From IMG/VR virus record IMGVR_UViG_3300009703_003284, positions 1-32,204 of that record: DNA of 32,204 nt; one strand, given 5' to 3'. Both the position numbers and the translations under genes were made by a program. Each line of letters begins with the position of its first letter. Positions within the stretch are counted from its first letter, which is position 1. Source of the stretch: a virus. The notes beneath the pieces were generated by a model. It ran no database searches, had not been told where the DNA came from, and saw only the letters and a list, made by a program, of their open reading frames with translations. Positions 8,185 to 15,326 of the stretch are shown in pieces.

Positions 8185-9014
8185 TTAATATAAACTTGTT
8201 TGATAAAAATTTCGTTCACTCTATAAGTGAAGATGGATTTGATACTTGCTCAGCTGGTAGAAAGCCTACAAAAGTAGAATGGGTACGTAACAATTTTATG
8301 TGGGAAGGTGTAACAGTCTTTACTGATTGGTTTTTCCCTGCAGATGTTGTTAATGAGGTAGAGACAACACATAAAGTAGCCTGGTTGGTTGAACCTAAAT
8401 CTATACATCCTTGGGCATATGAACAAATCGTCAATATAGAAGATAAGTTTGACCTAGTGTTAACACATGATGCGGATTTACTTAAAAGAGGTCCAAAGTA
8501 TAAACGGAGCGTTGTAGGGTCGTTAAGAGTACCTGATGATCAACAAAAGGTATATGATAAAAATAAGCGAGTATCTATAATAGCATCCGATAAGAATCAT
8601 ACCGAAGGTCATCAATTAAGGCATGAATTAATTAGAATATGCCCTCAATTAGATGCATGGGGATCTGGTTATAAAAAGTTTGACTCAAAGCTAGATCCGT
8701 TAAAAGATTATATGTTTTCAGTCGCAGTTATGAATAGTCGAGTTGACAACTATTTTACTGAAGTATTAACTGATTGCTTTGCAGTAGGTACAGTTCCAAT
8801 CTTTTGGGGTACGCCAAACATTGATGAGTTTTTTAATGCAGATGGTATTATTCAATTTGCAAATATCGAAGAATTTAGTAAAGTAAAATTGAGCGAAGAA
8901 GAGTATAATAATATGCTCCCTGCAGTACAGGATAATTTTGAGAGAGTTCAAAATTATAAATCGACAGACGATATAATCGCGCAAACATTAATAGATCATT
9001 TTAATATAACATGA
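8181..9014 (+). CDS. GT10-like fucosyltransferase family protein
   Basis: 277 residues. The C-terminal donor-binding signature of GT10 (alpha-1,3/1,4-fucosyltransferases) is clear from 177 to 218: YMFSVAVMNSRVDNYFTEVL, then TDCFAVGTVPIFWGTPNIDE; compare the family pattern FENS...YVTEKL.DA...G.VPV..G.PNI. The conserved E194 and the G-x-P-N-I loop (209-214) are present, while the family's Asn-Ser is kept as N185-S186. The N-terminal half (acceptor side) is divergent. As with the GT11 gene, GDP-L-fucose or GDP-L-galactose are the expected donors. Overlaps both neighbours by 4 nt. Confidence 0.78.
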   Translation: MININLFDKNFVHSISEDGFDTCSAGRKPTKVEWVRNNFMWEGVTVFTDWFFPADVVNEVETTHKVAWLVEPKSIHPWAYEQIVNIEDKFDLVLTHDADLLKRGPKYKRSVVGSLRVPDDQQKVYDKNKRVSIIASDKNHTEGHQLRHELIRICPQLDAWGSGYKKFDSKLDPLKDYMFSVAVMNSRVDNYFTEVLTDCFAVGTVPIFWGTPNIDEFFNADGIIQFANIEEFSKVKLSEEEYNNMLPAVQDNFERVQNYKSTDDIIAQTLIDHFNIT

Positions 9015-9844
9015 GTAAAATAGCAGTTTTAGGTTCAAGCGGTCAAATAGGTACATATTTAGTACAATATTTGAAGGGTAAAGGTCACGTAGTAGATGGT
9101 TACGATTGTGTACCAGGTGAAACAACAAATATGGTTTCTGATTTAAGACATACAACTCCTGATCTTTCAGAATATAGTTTTGTATATTTTCTCGCTTTCG
9201 ATGTAGGCGGTTCACGGTACCTTAAAACATATCAACATACACCCGCGTTTATGAACAATAATATGAGACTAATGGCAAATGTCTTTGATGAATTGCAACA
9301 TTCGAAAACGCCATTTATTTTTGCATCGAGTCAAATGGCGAGTATGTCATATTCTCCATATGGATTATTAAAACATATTGGTGAAGTGTATACCCGCGCA
9401 CTAAACGGGATGACAGTTAAGTTCTGGAATGTATATGGTATTGAGCATGATCTGGAAAAAGCTCATGTTATTACAGATTTTATTCTTAAGGCAAAAGCTG
9501 GTAAGATCGATATGATGACTGACGGGACTGAAGTAAGACAAATGCTATACGCTGAGGATTGCTGTGAATGCTTAGACATTTTATCTGAAAAGTATGATGA
9601 TATCGATAGAGATCAACAATTACATATTACAAATTTTGAATGGAATACTATTCTAGAGATTGCAGATCATATTGGTAGTCATTTTGATGATTGCGTCATT
9701 GAACCTGCTAAGTCGAAAGACGAAGTTCAAAAAGATGCTAGAAATGAACCAGACGATTATATATTAAATTTCTGGAAACCTAAGACATCGTTAAAAGATG
9801 GTATATCGGCGATTGTTGAATACTATAATGAACATCAAGCCTAA
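9011..9844 (+). CDS. NAD-dependent epimerase/dehydratase (extended SDR), divergent
   Basis: 277 residues. Nucleotide-binding GSSGQIG at 8-14, catalytic Y117-x3-K121 (YGLLK), a FWNVYG segment matching the 'R..N.YGP' position, and a MLYAEDCCECLDIL segment matching 'f.yV.D.a.a...a'. The LAFDVGGSRYL segment (61-71) replaces the usual 'LAA' loop and resembles that of GDP-mannose epimerase-type enzymes ('AADMGG'). It likely acts on a nucleotide sugar, but I cannot name the reaction. The 3' end overlaps the methyltransferase start by 17 nt. Confidence 0.78.
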   Translation: MSKIAVLGSSGQIGTYLVQYLKGKGHVVDGYDCVPGETTNMVSDLRHTTPDLSEYSFVYFLAFDVGGSRYLKTYQHTPAFMNNNMRLMANVFDELQHSKTPFIFASSQMASMSYSPYGLLKHIGEVYTRALNGMTVKFWNVYGIEHDLEKAHVITDFILKAKAGKIDMMTDGTEVRQMLYAEDCCECLDILSEKYDDIDRDQQLHITNFEWNTILEIADHIGSHFDDCVIEPAKSKDEVQKDARNEPDDYILNFWKPKTSLKDGISAIVEYYNEHQA

Positions 9845-10733
9845 AAATATTACAACTACCCTTTGTTGGCGGCGATCATTTTTTCGTACAATTAACCCCG
9901 ATGATATTAAACAGAAAGGTGACGTATATCAATTTGGTGTCTTTGATGGCAGTTCTATGAGAATAATCGCTCAGGAGCTTTGTAACTTGAATATTCCAAT
10001 AAACAATTTTTTTGGGTTCGATGTGTTCACTGGTATGCCCGAAGAGGAGGGCGAGGAATTAATGAACGAAGACTGGGCACCGGGTAATTTTAATCTAGTA
10101 AAGCACGGTAAACGTTTTGGTATAAAATCAGATAATGTAGACGATATTGTTCAAGAGATAGAAAAGAGTATTGAGAATATATTTTTTATAAATAATATGC
10201 CTATACCTAATGTACGTATATTTGCTGGATTAGTGCAGGAAACATTGACCGAAAACCTACTACAGCATTTTACTATAAAAGAAGCATCATATGTTGACGT
10301 TGACTTTGATTTGTATTCGTCGAGTAAATACGGTTTATCAGAACTTTTAAGACACAATATAATCACGCGCGACACTCTCGTTGGATATGACGACTGGGGA
10401 GGTAAGCCAGGGTATAATAAATTTGAAACTGGAGAGAGCCGCGCTCACCAAGAAGTTTTTGAAGCTAATAATATAAATACGAACTTAATTTTTCATACAG
10501 CTGCAGGTGAGGGTAGTTGCCAATCAAACTTAGTTAACAATGTTGTCGATGTGGATACGTATAGAACAAATGGTAAAATGGTCAAATTAGGTAATCCTGA
10601 TTGGAAATGGGGAGATGTAGAAGACATACAGGCTGTATGGGTTGTTGATTCGAAAAGAACCGTAAAGGTTACTCATATTGAATCGGATCTAAGAAACAGG
10701 CTCGGTGAGCGGTTAATGAAAAGTAGTAATTAA
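9828..10733 (+). CDS. TylF/MycF-like SAM-dependent O-methyltransferase
   Basis: 301 residues from the ATG at 9828, chosen because it overlaps the upstream stop by a normal amount; an upstream ATG at 9798 would add 10 poorly conserved residues. SAM-binding strand VYQFGVFDGSS (33-43), FGFDVFTGMPEE (62-73), then a metal-binding acidic segment VDVDFDLYSSS and GYDDWGG. This order (glycine-rich loop, F-FDSF-G-PE, DxD-LY, DDW) is that of the TylF/NovP/MycF sugar O-methyltransferases. It probably methylates a hydroxyl on the sugar made or transferred by this island. It is the last gene before an internal promoter. Confidence 0.75.
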   Translation: MNIKPKNITTTLCWRRSFFRTINPDDIKQKGDVYQFGVFDGSSMRIIAQELCNLNIPINNFFGFDVFTGMPEEEGEELMNEDWAPGNFNLVKHGKRFGIKSDNVDDIVQEIEKSIENIFFINNMPIPNVRIFAGLVQETLTENLLQHFTIKEASYVDVDFDLYSSSKYGLSELLRHNIITRDTLVGYDDWGGKPGYNKFETGESRAHQEVFEANNINTNLIFHTAAGEGSCQSNLVNNVVDVDTYRTNGKMVKLGNPDWKWGDVEDIQAVWVVDSKRTVKVTHIESDLRNRLGERLMKSSN

Positions 10734-10736
10734 TAG

Positions 10737-10764
10737 TTGCAATCACTTAAAGATATATTACAAT
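10737..10764 (+). promoter_or_regulatory. sigma70-like promoter giving a near-leaderless mRNA for the GDP-mannose epimerase gene
   Basis: TTGCAA at 10737-10742, a 16-bp spacer, TACAAT at 10759-10764, then 7 nt to the ATG at 10772. No Shine-Dalgarno sequence precedes the start. The 38-bp gap between genes is filled almost completely by the promoter. Confidence 0.6.
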
Positions 10765-10771
10765 ACTGTAT

Positions 10772-11818
10772 ATGAAGACAGCATTAGTTTGTGGAGCAGG
10801 TGGATTTATTGGTAATCATCTGGTGTCGCGTCTTAAAAAGGATGGCTACTGGGTCCGTGGTGTTGATCTAAAGGAACCCGAGTATGGTAAGACAGAGGCG
10901 GATGAGTTTATTTCAGGTAACGTAGCTGATTTACGCGTACATGACAATGTACGACGGGCGGTTCGTTTTGATGGCGAGCAAGGTAATTTCTATAATTCTG
11001 TACCAGATAGGTATCGTCAACCATTTGACGAAATTTATCAATTAGCTGCTGATATGGGCGGTGCCGGGTTTATTTTTACAGGCGAAAATGATGCTGATAT
11101 TATGCATAATTCTGTCTCTATTAACCTAAATGTTCTTGAAAGTGTTAAGGAATTAAATCAGGAAAAGGCTGAGAATAAAACAAAAATATTTTATAGTAGC
11201 AGTGCATGTATGTACCCTGAACATAATCAATTGGATCCTGATAATCCTAACTGTGCAGAGGACACTGCATATCCAGCTAACCCAGATAGTGAATATGGTT
11301 GGGAAAAATTGTTTAGTGAGAGATTGTATGCAGCTTATAGTCGCAACCATGACATACCTGTTCGTGTCGCAAGGTTTCATAATATTTTTGGCCCATTGGG
11401 TACATGGGATGGCGGTAGAGAAAAAGCTCCAGCTGCTATTTGTCGAAAAATTGCAAAATTAAATGAAAGCAATGAAATCGAAATATGGGGCGACGGCAAC
11501 CAAACAAGAAGTTTCTTGTATGTCGATGAGTGCGTCGAAGGTATTCGCAGACTTGTAGACTCCGATTTTCCTGGCCCCGTTAATATTGGCTCAGATGAAA
11601 TGGTAACGATTAACCAGCTGGTTGATTATGTAGCAGAAATTGCTGGAAAGCCTGTAACGAGAATGCATATTCCCGGGCCGTTAGGTGTTGCAGGTAGAAA
11701 CTCTGACAATAATCTAATACAAGAAAAGATTGGATGGGCTCCTAATTATCCGTTAAAAGACGGACTGGCTCATACATATAAATGGATACAAGAACAAGTT
11801 GATTCTCAGCAACAATAG
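10772..11818 (+). CDS. GDP-mannose 3,5-epimerase
   Basis: 348-residue extended SDR closely patterned on plant-type GDP-mannose 3',5'-epimerase (EC 5.1.3.18). NAD motif GAGGFIG (8-14); LAADMGGAGFI (91-101); SSSACMYPE with C146; Y175-GWE-K179; HNIFGPLGTWDGGREKAPAA (203-222) with K218; WGDGNQTRSFLYVDEC (239-254). C146 and K218 match the epimerisation acid/base pair and Y175/K179 the redox pair of the Arabidopsis enzyme. It would convert GDP-D-mannose to GDP-L-galactose (and possibly GDP-L-gulose). It stands behind its own leaderless promoter and close to a phosphomannomutase that feeds the same pathway. Confidence in the family is high. Confidence 0.9.
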   Translation: MKTALVCGAGGFIGNHLVSRLKKDGYWVRGVDLKEPEYGKTEADEFISGNVADLRVHDNVRRAVRFDGEQGNFYNSVPDRYRQPFDEIYQLAADMGGAGFIFTGENDADIMHNSVSINLNVLESVKELNQEKAENKTKIFYSSSACMYPEHNQLDPDNPNCAEDTAYPANPDSEYGWEKLFSERLYAAYSRNHDIPVRVARFHNIFGPLGTWDGGREKAPAAICRKIAKLNESNEIEIWGDGNQTRSFLYVDECVEGIRRLVDSDFPGPVNIGSDEMVTINQLVDYVAEIAGKPVTRMHIPGPLGVAGRNSDNNLIQEKIGWAPNYPLKDGLAHTYKWIQEQVDSQQQ

Positions 11819-11826
11819 CATATAAT
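11799..11826 (+). promoter_or_regulatory. sigma70-like leaderless promoter for the DUF366-like gene
   Basis: TTGATT at 11799-11804, 16-bp spacer, perfect TATAAT at 11821-11826, then TCGTGT and the ATG at 11833. The -35 lies inside the end of the upstream coding region. The stretch from -10 to ATG (TATAATTCGTGTATG) is almost identical to the one at 18844-18858. Confidence 0.7.
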
Positions 11827-11832
11827 TCGTGT

Positions 11833-12423
11833 ATGATTATTAACGATATTAGTCTTTACGACGGTAATATTATTCATGATAGGTTTGCCTACAAGTTCTT
11901 TCGCAATAAGACACTTCCTATAGGTAATATTCTCGCATTCCGTGCGCCCATGACAGTGGAAGCAGATGGTATGATTGACTTAGAAGATACTCTAAAGAAT
12001 GATTACATTTACAGCGAAGATGCAATTAATTTTGTATGGGAAATACCTGGATTGGACGCATTTGGAGCGGTCGCGTGGCAAAGACTATTTAATACACAAA
12101 TTGCTAATATATTAAGTACACAATATCTCAACGCTCCAATTGAAGTTGATGGCGACGACTTACTTGTACATAAAGAGTTTGAGCAGCATGGCATTATTCA
12201 ACCGAAAGGCAAATGTAGCGTTAGCATTACATACTCAAAAAATGGTGCCGCGTTAGGTCATACAGCTATTAATGTAACTGCTGGACGTAAAGCTCCTGCA
12301 TTCGCATATTCTACAAATTTGTCTGATGAGGATTGTGATAAGTTTATGAAAGAAGTAATTGACGTATTTTATCATATGAACGATGATATGTTTATTGCAA
12401 CTACTAAAATTATTATTAAGTGA
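11833..12423 (+). CDS. DUF366-like protein (biotin/lipoate-ligase-like fold suspected)
   Basis: 196 residues. From memory of the family, the order AFRAP...MIDLED (residues 35-51), then IYSEDAINFVWEIP (59-72), then QRLF (83-86) follows the DUF366 (COG2029) pattern 'AF.GPc.V....MVDLED...N..I.S..mlHFi.E.....QRLL', and the later SVSITY...HTAINV and AYSTNLSD segments also fit. DUF366 proteins are thought to be distant relatives of lipoate/biotin ligases but have no assigned role. Position between a GDP-sugar epimerase and a phosphomannomutase gives no clear hint. Its stop overlaps the next start (TGATG). Confidence 0.55.
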   Translation: MIINDISLYDGNIIHDRFAYKFFRNKTLPIGNILAFRAPMTVEADGMIDLEDTLKNDYIYSEDAINFVWEIPGLDAFGAVAWQRLFNTQIANILSTQYLNAPIEVDGDDLLVHKEFEQHGIIQPKGKCSVSITYSKNGAALGHTAINVTAGRKAPAFAYSTNLSDEDCDKFMKEVIDVFYHMNDDMFIATTKIIIK

Positions 12424-13157
12424 TGAACTTTTTATTTGATGTCGATGGTACTCTAACAGTGTCTCGAACTCAAATGGACAAATCATTTACTGTATCGTTT
12501 CTTGATTGGATGTCTGATAAATCAGTTTATTTGGTAACCGGTAGTAATATAGAAAAGACATTACAACAAATACCACAAAGTATCGTATCGCGATGTACCG
12601 GTATATTTTCATCTATGGGAAATGTGTTACATGTTGACGGTGAAATAGTTTATATAAACGATTTCAAAATAGATGATTCAATATTAATGAATATTAATGG
12701 TAGATTATCTAGCTCTAACTGTCCTCAGGAATATAGAGCTACAAAGCACTATGAATTTCGACCGGGTATGCTAAATTTTAGCTTTTGCGGGAGAGATGTA
12801 ACCCGTCAACAGAGAAAACAATATAATAAATGGGATACAAAACATGGTGAACGCGCTCAATTTGTTGAATGGTTTAATGAACAATATGGTAGTGAAAATT
12901 TAGAAGCTTGTTTAGGCGGAGAGATCAGCGTAGATATTCAGCCAGTCGGTTCTAATAAATCTCTCGCCGTTAAATGGGTAGCTGAAAATGATAATGGCAC
13001 AATTATCTTTTTTGGTGATAGATGTAGTATAGGCGGTAATGACTATGCAGCGCGAGAGTATATAGACAATAACAAATTAGGTAAATGGTTTCAAGTTAAA
13101 TCGCCTAAAGAAACATTACAAATATTAAATGACTACGATTTTTCAGTTTATAAATGA
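12423..13157 (+). CDS. eukaryote-type phosphomannomutase (HAD superfamily)
   Basis: 244 residues. HAD motif I is DVDGTLT (6-12) with the nucleophile D6 and acid/base D8; VTGSN (38-42) is motif II; a cap domain holds RPGMLNFSFCGRD (113-125), the substrate-binding 'R.GM.N.SP.GR' signature; GGEISVDI (165-172); K179 is motif III; GDR (198-200) with GGND (204-207) is motif IV. This is the alpha-PMM family of eukaryotes and scattered bacteria (EC 5.4.2.8), not the unrelated bacterial ManB fold. It converts mannose-6-P to mannose-1-P, the precursor of GDP-mannose used by the upstream epimerase. The GDP-mannose pyrophosphorylase step is not in the window. The ATG at 12423 is preferred over an in-frame GTG one codon earlier. 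Confidence 0.88.
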   Translation: MNFLFDVDGTLTVSRTQMDKSFTVSFLDWMSDKSVYLVTGSNIEKTLQQIPQSIVSRCTGIFSSMGNVLHVDGEIVYINDFKIDDSILMNINGRLSSSNCPQEYRATKHYEFRPGMLNFSFCGRDVTRQQRKQYNKWDTKHGERAQFVEWFNEQYGSENLEACLGGEISVDIQPVGSNKSLAVKWVAENDNGTIIFFGDRCSIGGNDYAAREYIDNNKLGKWFQVKSPKETLQILNDYDFSVYK

Positions 13158-13527
13158 CGTCTTATGGTATAAGAAATCTAATTTATTAGATAACGTTGAC
13201 ACTGAGTCTTCATATAACAATTATATGGTTACTCGATGGTTAAGTATGTACTCTCCTGGCGTTGCGAACATTGTTAATCTTACTGTAAATAAATACTCAT
13301 CTATTTTTGAAACAAAACAGGATCATTACAAATTTTTAGTCAATATGGTACCTAGATCAAAAATATACCGTATTAATTATATCAAGAAAGGTACTAAGAA
13401 ATCTAAAGATGATAAAGAGATTATCACTCAGCTAGCTAAACATCTTGAACTTTCGCAGAGAGAGATTAGATATTATATAGATACCGGTAGTATAAACTTA
13501 ACAGACTATAAAAAATTATGGGAATAG
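13129..13527 (+). CDS. gp62-like sliding clamp loader small subunit
   Basis: 132 residues. NNYMVTRWLSMYSPG (30-44) and the segment FLVNMVPRSKIYRINYIKK (69-87) match the small clamp-loader subunit of T4-like phages ('Y.A..PR..RY.KW.K'), followed by an I-x-x-L-A-K segment and REIRYYI as in the T4 protein. It is shorter than T4 gp62 (about 187), as in marine relatives. With gp44 it would load the gp45 clamp on DNA; gp44 is not in this window. It overlaps the phosphomannomutase end by 29 nt, marking the point where the accessory sugar island meets the phage core. Confidence 0.72.
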   Translation: MTTIFQFINDVLWYKKSNLLDNVDTESSYNNYMVTRWLSMYSPGVANIVNLTVNKYSSIFETKQDHYKFLVNMVPRSKIYRINYIKKGTKKSKDDKEIITQLAKHLELSQREIRYYIDTGSINLTDYKKLWE

Positions 13528-13985
13528 TAAATCACTTACAAGCCAATGCGGAATCAAATGACAGAGGGTTAATTGATCTCGACACATACAGAAATGACAA
13601 TTTCGCGCTTTTTGGGTTCAAGTTGTCCAAAGTGTTCGACGACATTTTGCTCGTACAATATGCCGATTTGGCTGACGAGACGGGCGATACTGTTATGCGT
13701 AACGGGGTAGCTATCCCGTTAGCTCATGTACAAAAAGCATGGCGTATCGGTAAAGTTGTCCTTGCAGGTCACAAATGTCAGCAAACAAAGGTTAACGACT
13801 ATGTTTGCTTTCCGAGCGATAAAGGAATCCCTTGCAGCAACCTTGATGTTGACAATGTTGGTGTTTTGAAAGATGCAATTTTCTTAAATGAAGAGCGCGT
13901 TTTCGGTGTATGTAAGCCTGTTGAAAATGAAAGTAAGCCTAGGAACACTCGCAAGACTGCTGGACGAAAACGTCGCGGAAATTAA
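13518..13985 (+). CDS. GroES-like co-chaperonin candidate (gp31-type)
   Basis: 155 residues. The order of elements suits a GroES fold: FDDILLVQY (residues 40-48), a loop then RNGVAIP (61-67, mobile-loop-like), WRIGKVVLAG (75-84), KVNDYVCFP (91-99), and FLNEERVFGVC near the end (compare GroES 'D.v.V', 'GI.IP', 'G.V.AvG', 'V..GD.V.F', 'i..E.dI.A'). A basic tail (RNTRKTAGRKRRGN) follows. T4 gp31 is the classic phage GroES substitute needed for capsid folding. This assignment rests on pattern only; it could be another small beta-barrel. The tail overlaps the next gene by 59 nt. Confidence 0.5.
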   Translation: MGIVNHLQANAESNDRGLIDLDTYRNDNFALFGFKLSKVFDDILLVQYADLADETGDTVMRNGVAIPLAHVQKAWRIGKVVLAGHKCQQTKVNDYVCFPSDKGIPCSNLDVDNVGVLKDAIFLNEERVFGVCKPVENESKPRNTRKTAGRKRRGN

Positions 13986-14304
13986 ATTCGTACGTCGAAA
14001 TCCGAAGCCTGGGCAGCCCGCGACGCGTCGTATGCTGTGTACGAATAGCTCTGATCTTTTATATTCCACGAAAGGTCAAATGGCATTAAACTTTCGCGGA
14101 ACATCTAGGCCTCCAAAGTATAATCCCGCTCAAAAAAATCTTCATATTACATGGGATATTTTTATGCAAAATTATAGAACTATTAGTTTAGACAGTTGCG
14201 ATCTAATAAGTGTAATACCAGCTGACGATCAATTTTGGAATTACTTTACAGAAAATCTCGCAGGAATGTCATCAACAGACAAGCAGGCGTTTATGAATAC
14301 TTAA
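13927..14304 (+). CDS. WYL_2/DUF2693-like SH3-barrel phage protein
   Basis: 125 residues from the ATG at 13927 (MKVSLGTLARLLDEN); an ATG further up at 13888 would add 13 residues lying wholly inside the previous gene. The pattern L...L.E.VAEIKFVRR...RRMLCT, then ITWDIFMQNYRTISLDSCDL, fits the WYL_2 (formerly DUF2693) family of small phage proteins with a Sm/SH3-like barrel ('V.F.K.dG..R.M.cT', 'vWD...k.wRsf..d'). These are common in T4-like phages and have no proven role; nucleic-acid binding is often guessed. Confidence 0.6.
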   Translation: MKVSLGTLARLLDENVAEIKFVRRNPKPGQPATRRMLCTNSSDLLYSTKGQMALNFRGTSRPPKYNPAQKNLHITWDIFMQNYRTISLDSCDLISVIPADDQFWNYFTENLAGMSSTDKQAFMNT

Positions 14305-14305
14305 A

Positions 14306-14647
14306 ATGCATTTAGATAATTTACAGGATAAACTGACAAGTCTTTTACAAAAAGACGTACAGTTTAATTTTAAAACCAAAACTCTCAAAGAAGGTAAGAT
14401 ATTACTTTTCAATGTAAAGGATTTCTATATTACATTTACATTAAAAACAAAAAAAGATCTAGTAAAAACATACGAAATACCAATGCCTTTTGATGTGTTT
14501 ACGCAAGGTCGCTCAGTTGTATTCGATTATAGTGTGAGACATATATCAAAAAACGATATAATGGTCCAAACATTAATTACCCTACTTCAAAATAAAATAG
14601 GCAAGAAATCAAAGTTTTTTAATAATACGTTAACTATTGAGTACTGA
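14306..14647 (+). CDS. conserved-looking phage protein of unknown function
   Basis: 113 residues, not recognised. It has a short amphipathic N-terminal helix (LDNLQDKLTSLLQK), a beta-rich middle with alternating hydrophobics (ILLFNVKDFYITFTLK), and a lysine-rich profile. No cysteines, signal peptide or membrane segment. It begins one base after the preceding stop and ends just before the late-type box of the gp15-like gene, so it belongs to the core block. It may be a small nucleic-acid-associated or assembly protein, but nothing specific supports that. Confidence 0.65.
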   Translation: MHLDNLQDKLTSLLQKDVQFNFKTKTLKEGKILLFNVKDFYITFTLKTKKDLVKTYEIPMPFDVFTQGRSVVFDYSVRHISKNDIMVQTLITLLQNKIGKKSKFFNNTLTIEY

Positions 14648-14654
14648 ATAAATA
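14647..14654 (+). promoter_or_regulatory. T4-late-like promoter box before the tail sheath stabiliser
   Basis: AATAAATA, 7 of 8 to the T4 late consensus TATAAATA, placed 6 nt before the GTG start at 14661. With T4 geometry the transcript would begin within a base or two of the start codon. The box overlaps the stop of the previous gene. Confidence 0.55.
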
Positions 14655-14660
14655 CTTGTA

Positions 14661-15326
14661 GTGAACGTACAACCGTATTATTTCGAAATAAAAGACATGG
14701 TCACGCAATTTGTGGCTGCTTTTGATGATATTATTATCAATAGATATAATCGTTCTCGCGAGGTTGTCGACAAGATACAAGTGAGATATCTATATGCTCC
14801 GAAATCGCGTGTATTAAATGATATAGTAAATAAAGCACAGCATATTACTGTACCGGCAGTTTCAGTATCAATCGCATCTGTCGAGCGTGATGAAGAGAGA
14901 GTTTTTAATAAAATTACCGGATTTTATGACGCGATGCCCAGTATAGGTACTACAGAGTACCTACCGTCACCAGTACCTATTAATATCGGTGTAAATATGT
15001 CGATTATAACAAAATATCAAACTGATATGGATCAAATTCTCTCCAATTTCATACCATATTCAAACCCATATATTGTTATTTCATGGAAAATACCATCTGA
15101 CCTCAGCAACAGAACAACTGAAATACGTTCTGAGGTCGTATGGGGCGGTAGTATGAGTTTAGATTATCCTACCGAACTTGACGCTAACACAACAGCGAGA
15201 ATTACAGCTGATACAAACTTTACAATTAAAGGATGGGTATTCCCATATGCAGCTAATTTAAGCGGCTCCAACATATTTACAGTTACTACAAACTTTACAC
15301 CACTTACAGGATTTGATTACGTATAA
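14661..15326 (+). CDS. gp15-like tail sheath stabiliser / tail completion protein
   Basis: 221 residues, GTG start. Segments match T4 gp15 in order: FDDIIINRYNR (near 20-30), IQVRYLYAPKSRVL (38-51; 'vPi.Yaske.f'), a VPAVSVSIAS strand (63-72; 'lPri...l'), PSPVPINIGVNMSIITKYQT (101-120; 'psP....yelsi.TryedD'), MDQILSNFIPYSNPYI (122-137; 'm.QIve.ilPyF.P') and an FTIKGWVFPY segment near the end ('f.v.GW.yPp'). In T4, gp15 caps the tail tube and sheath and joins tail to head. It is followed by another small gene and the portal. Start is fixed by the late box and the lack of an upstream in-frame ATG. Confidence 0.8.
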   Translation: MNVQPYYFEIKDMVTQFVAAFDDIIINRYNRSREVVDKIQVRYLYAPKSRVLNDIVNKAQHITVPAVSVSIASVERDEERVFNKITGFYDAMPSIGTTEYLPSPVPINIGVNMSIITKYQTDMDQILSNFIPYSNPYIVISWKIPSDLSNRTTEIRSEVVWGGSMSLDYPTELDANTTARITADTNFTIKGWVFPYAANLSGSNIFTVTTNFTPLTGFDYV

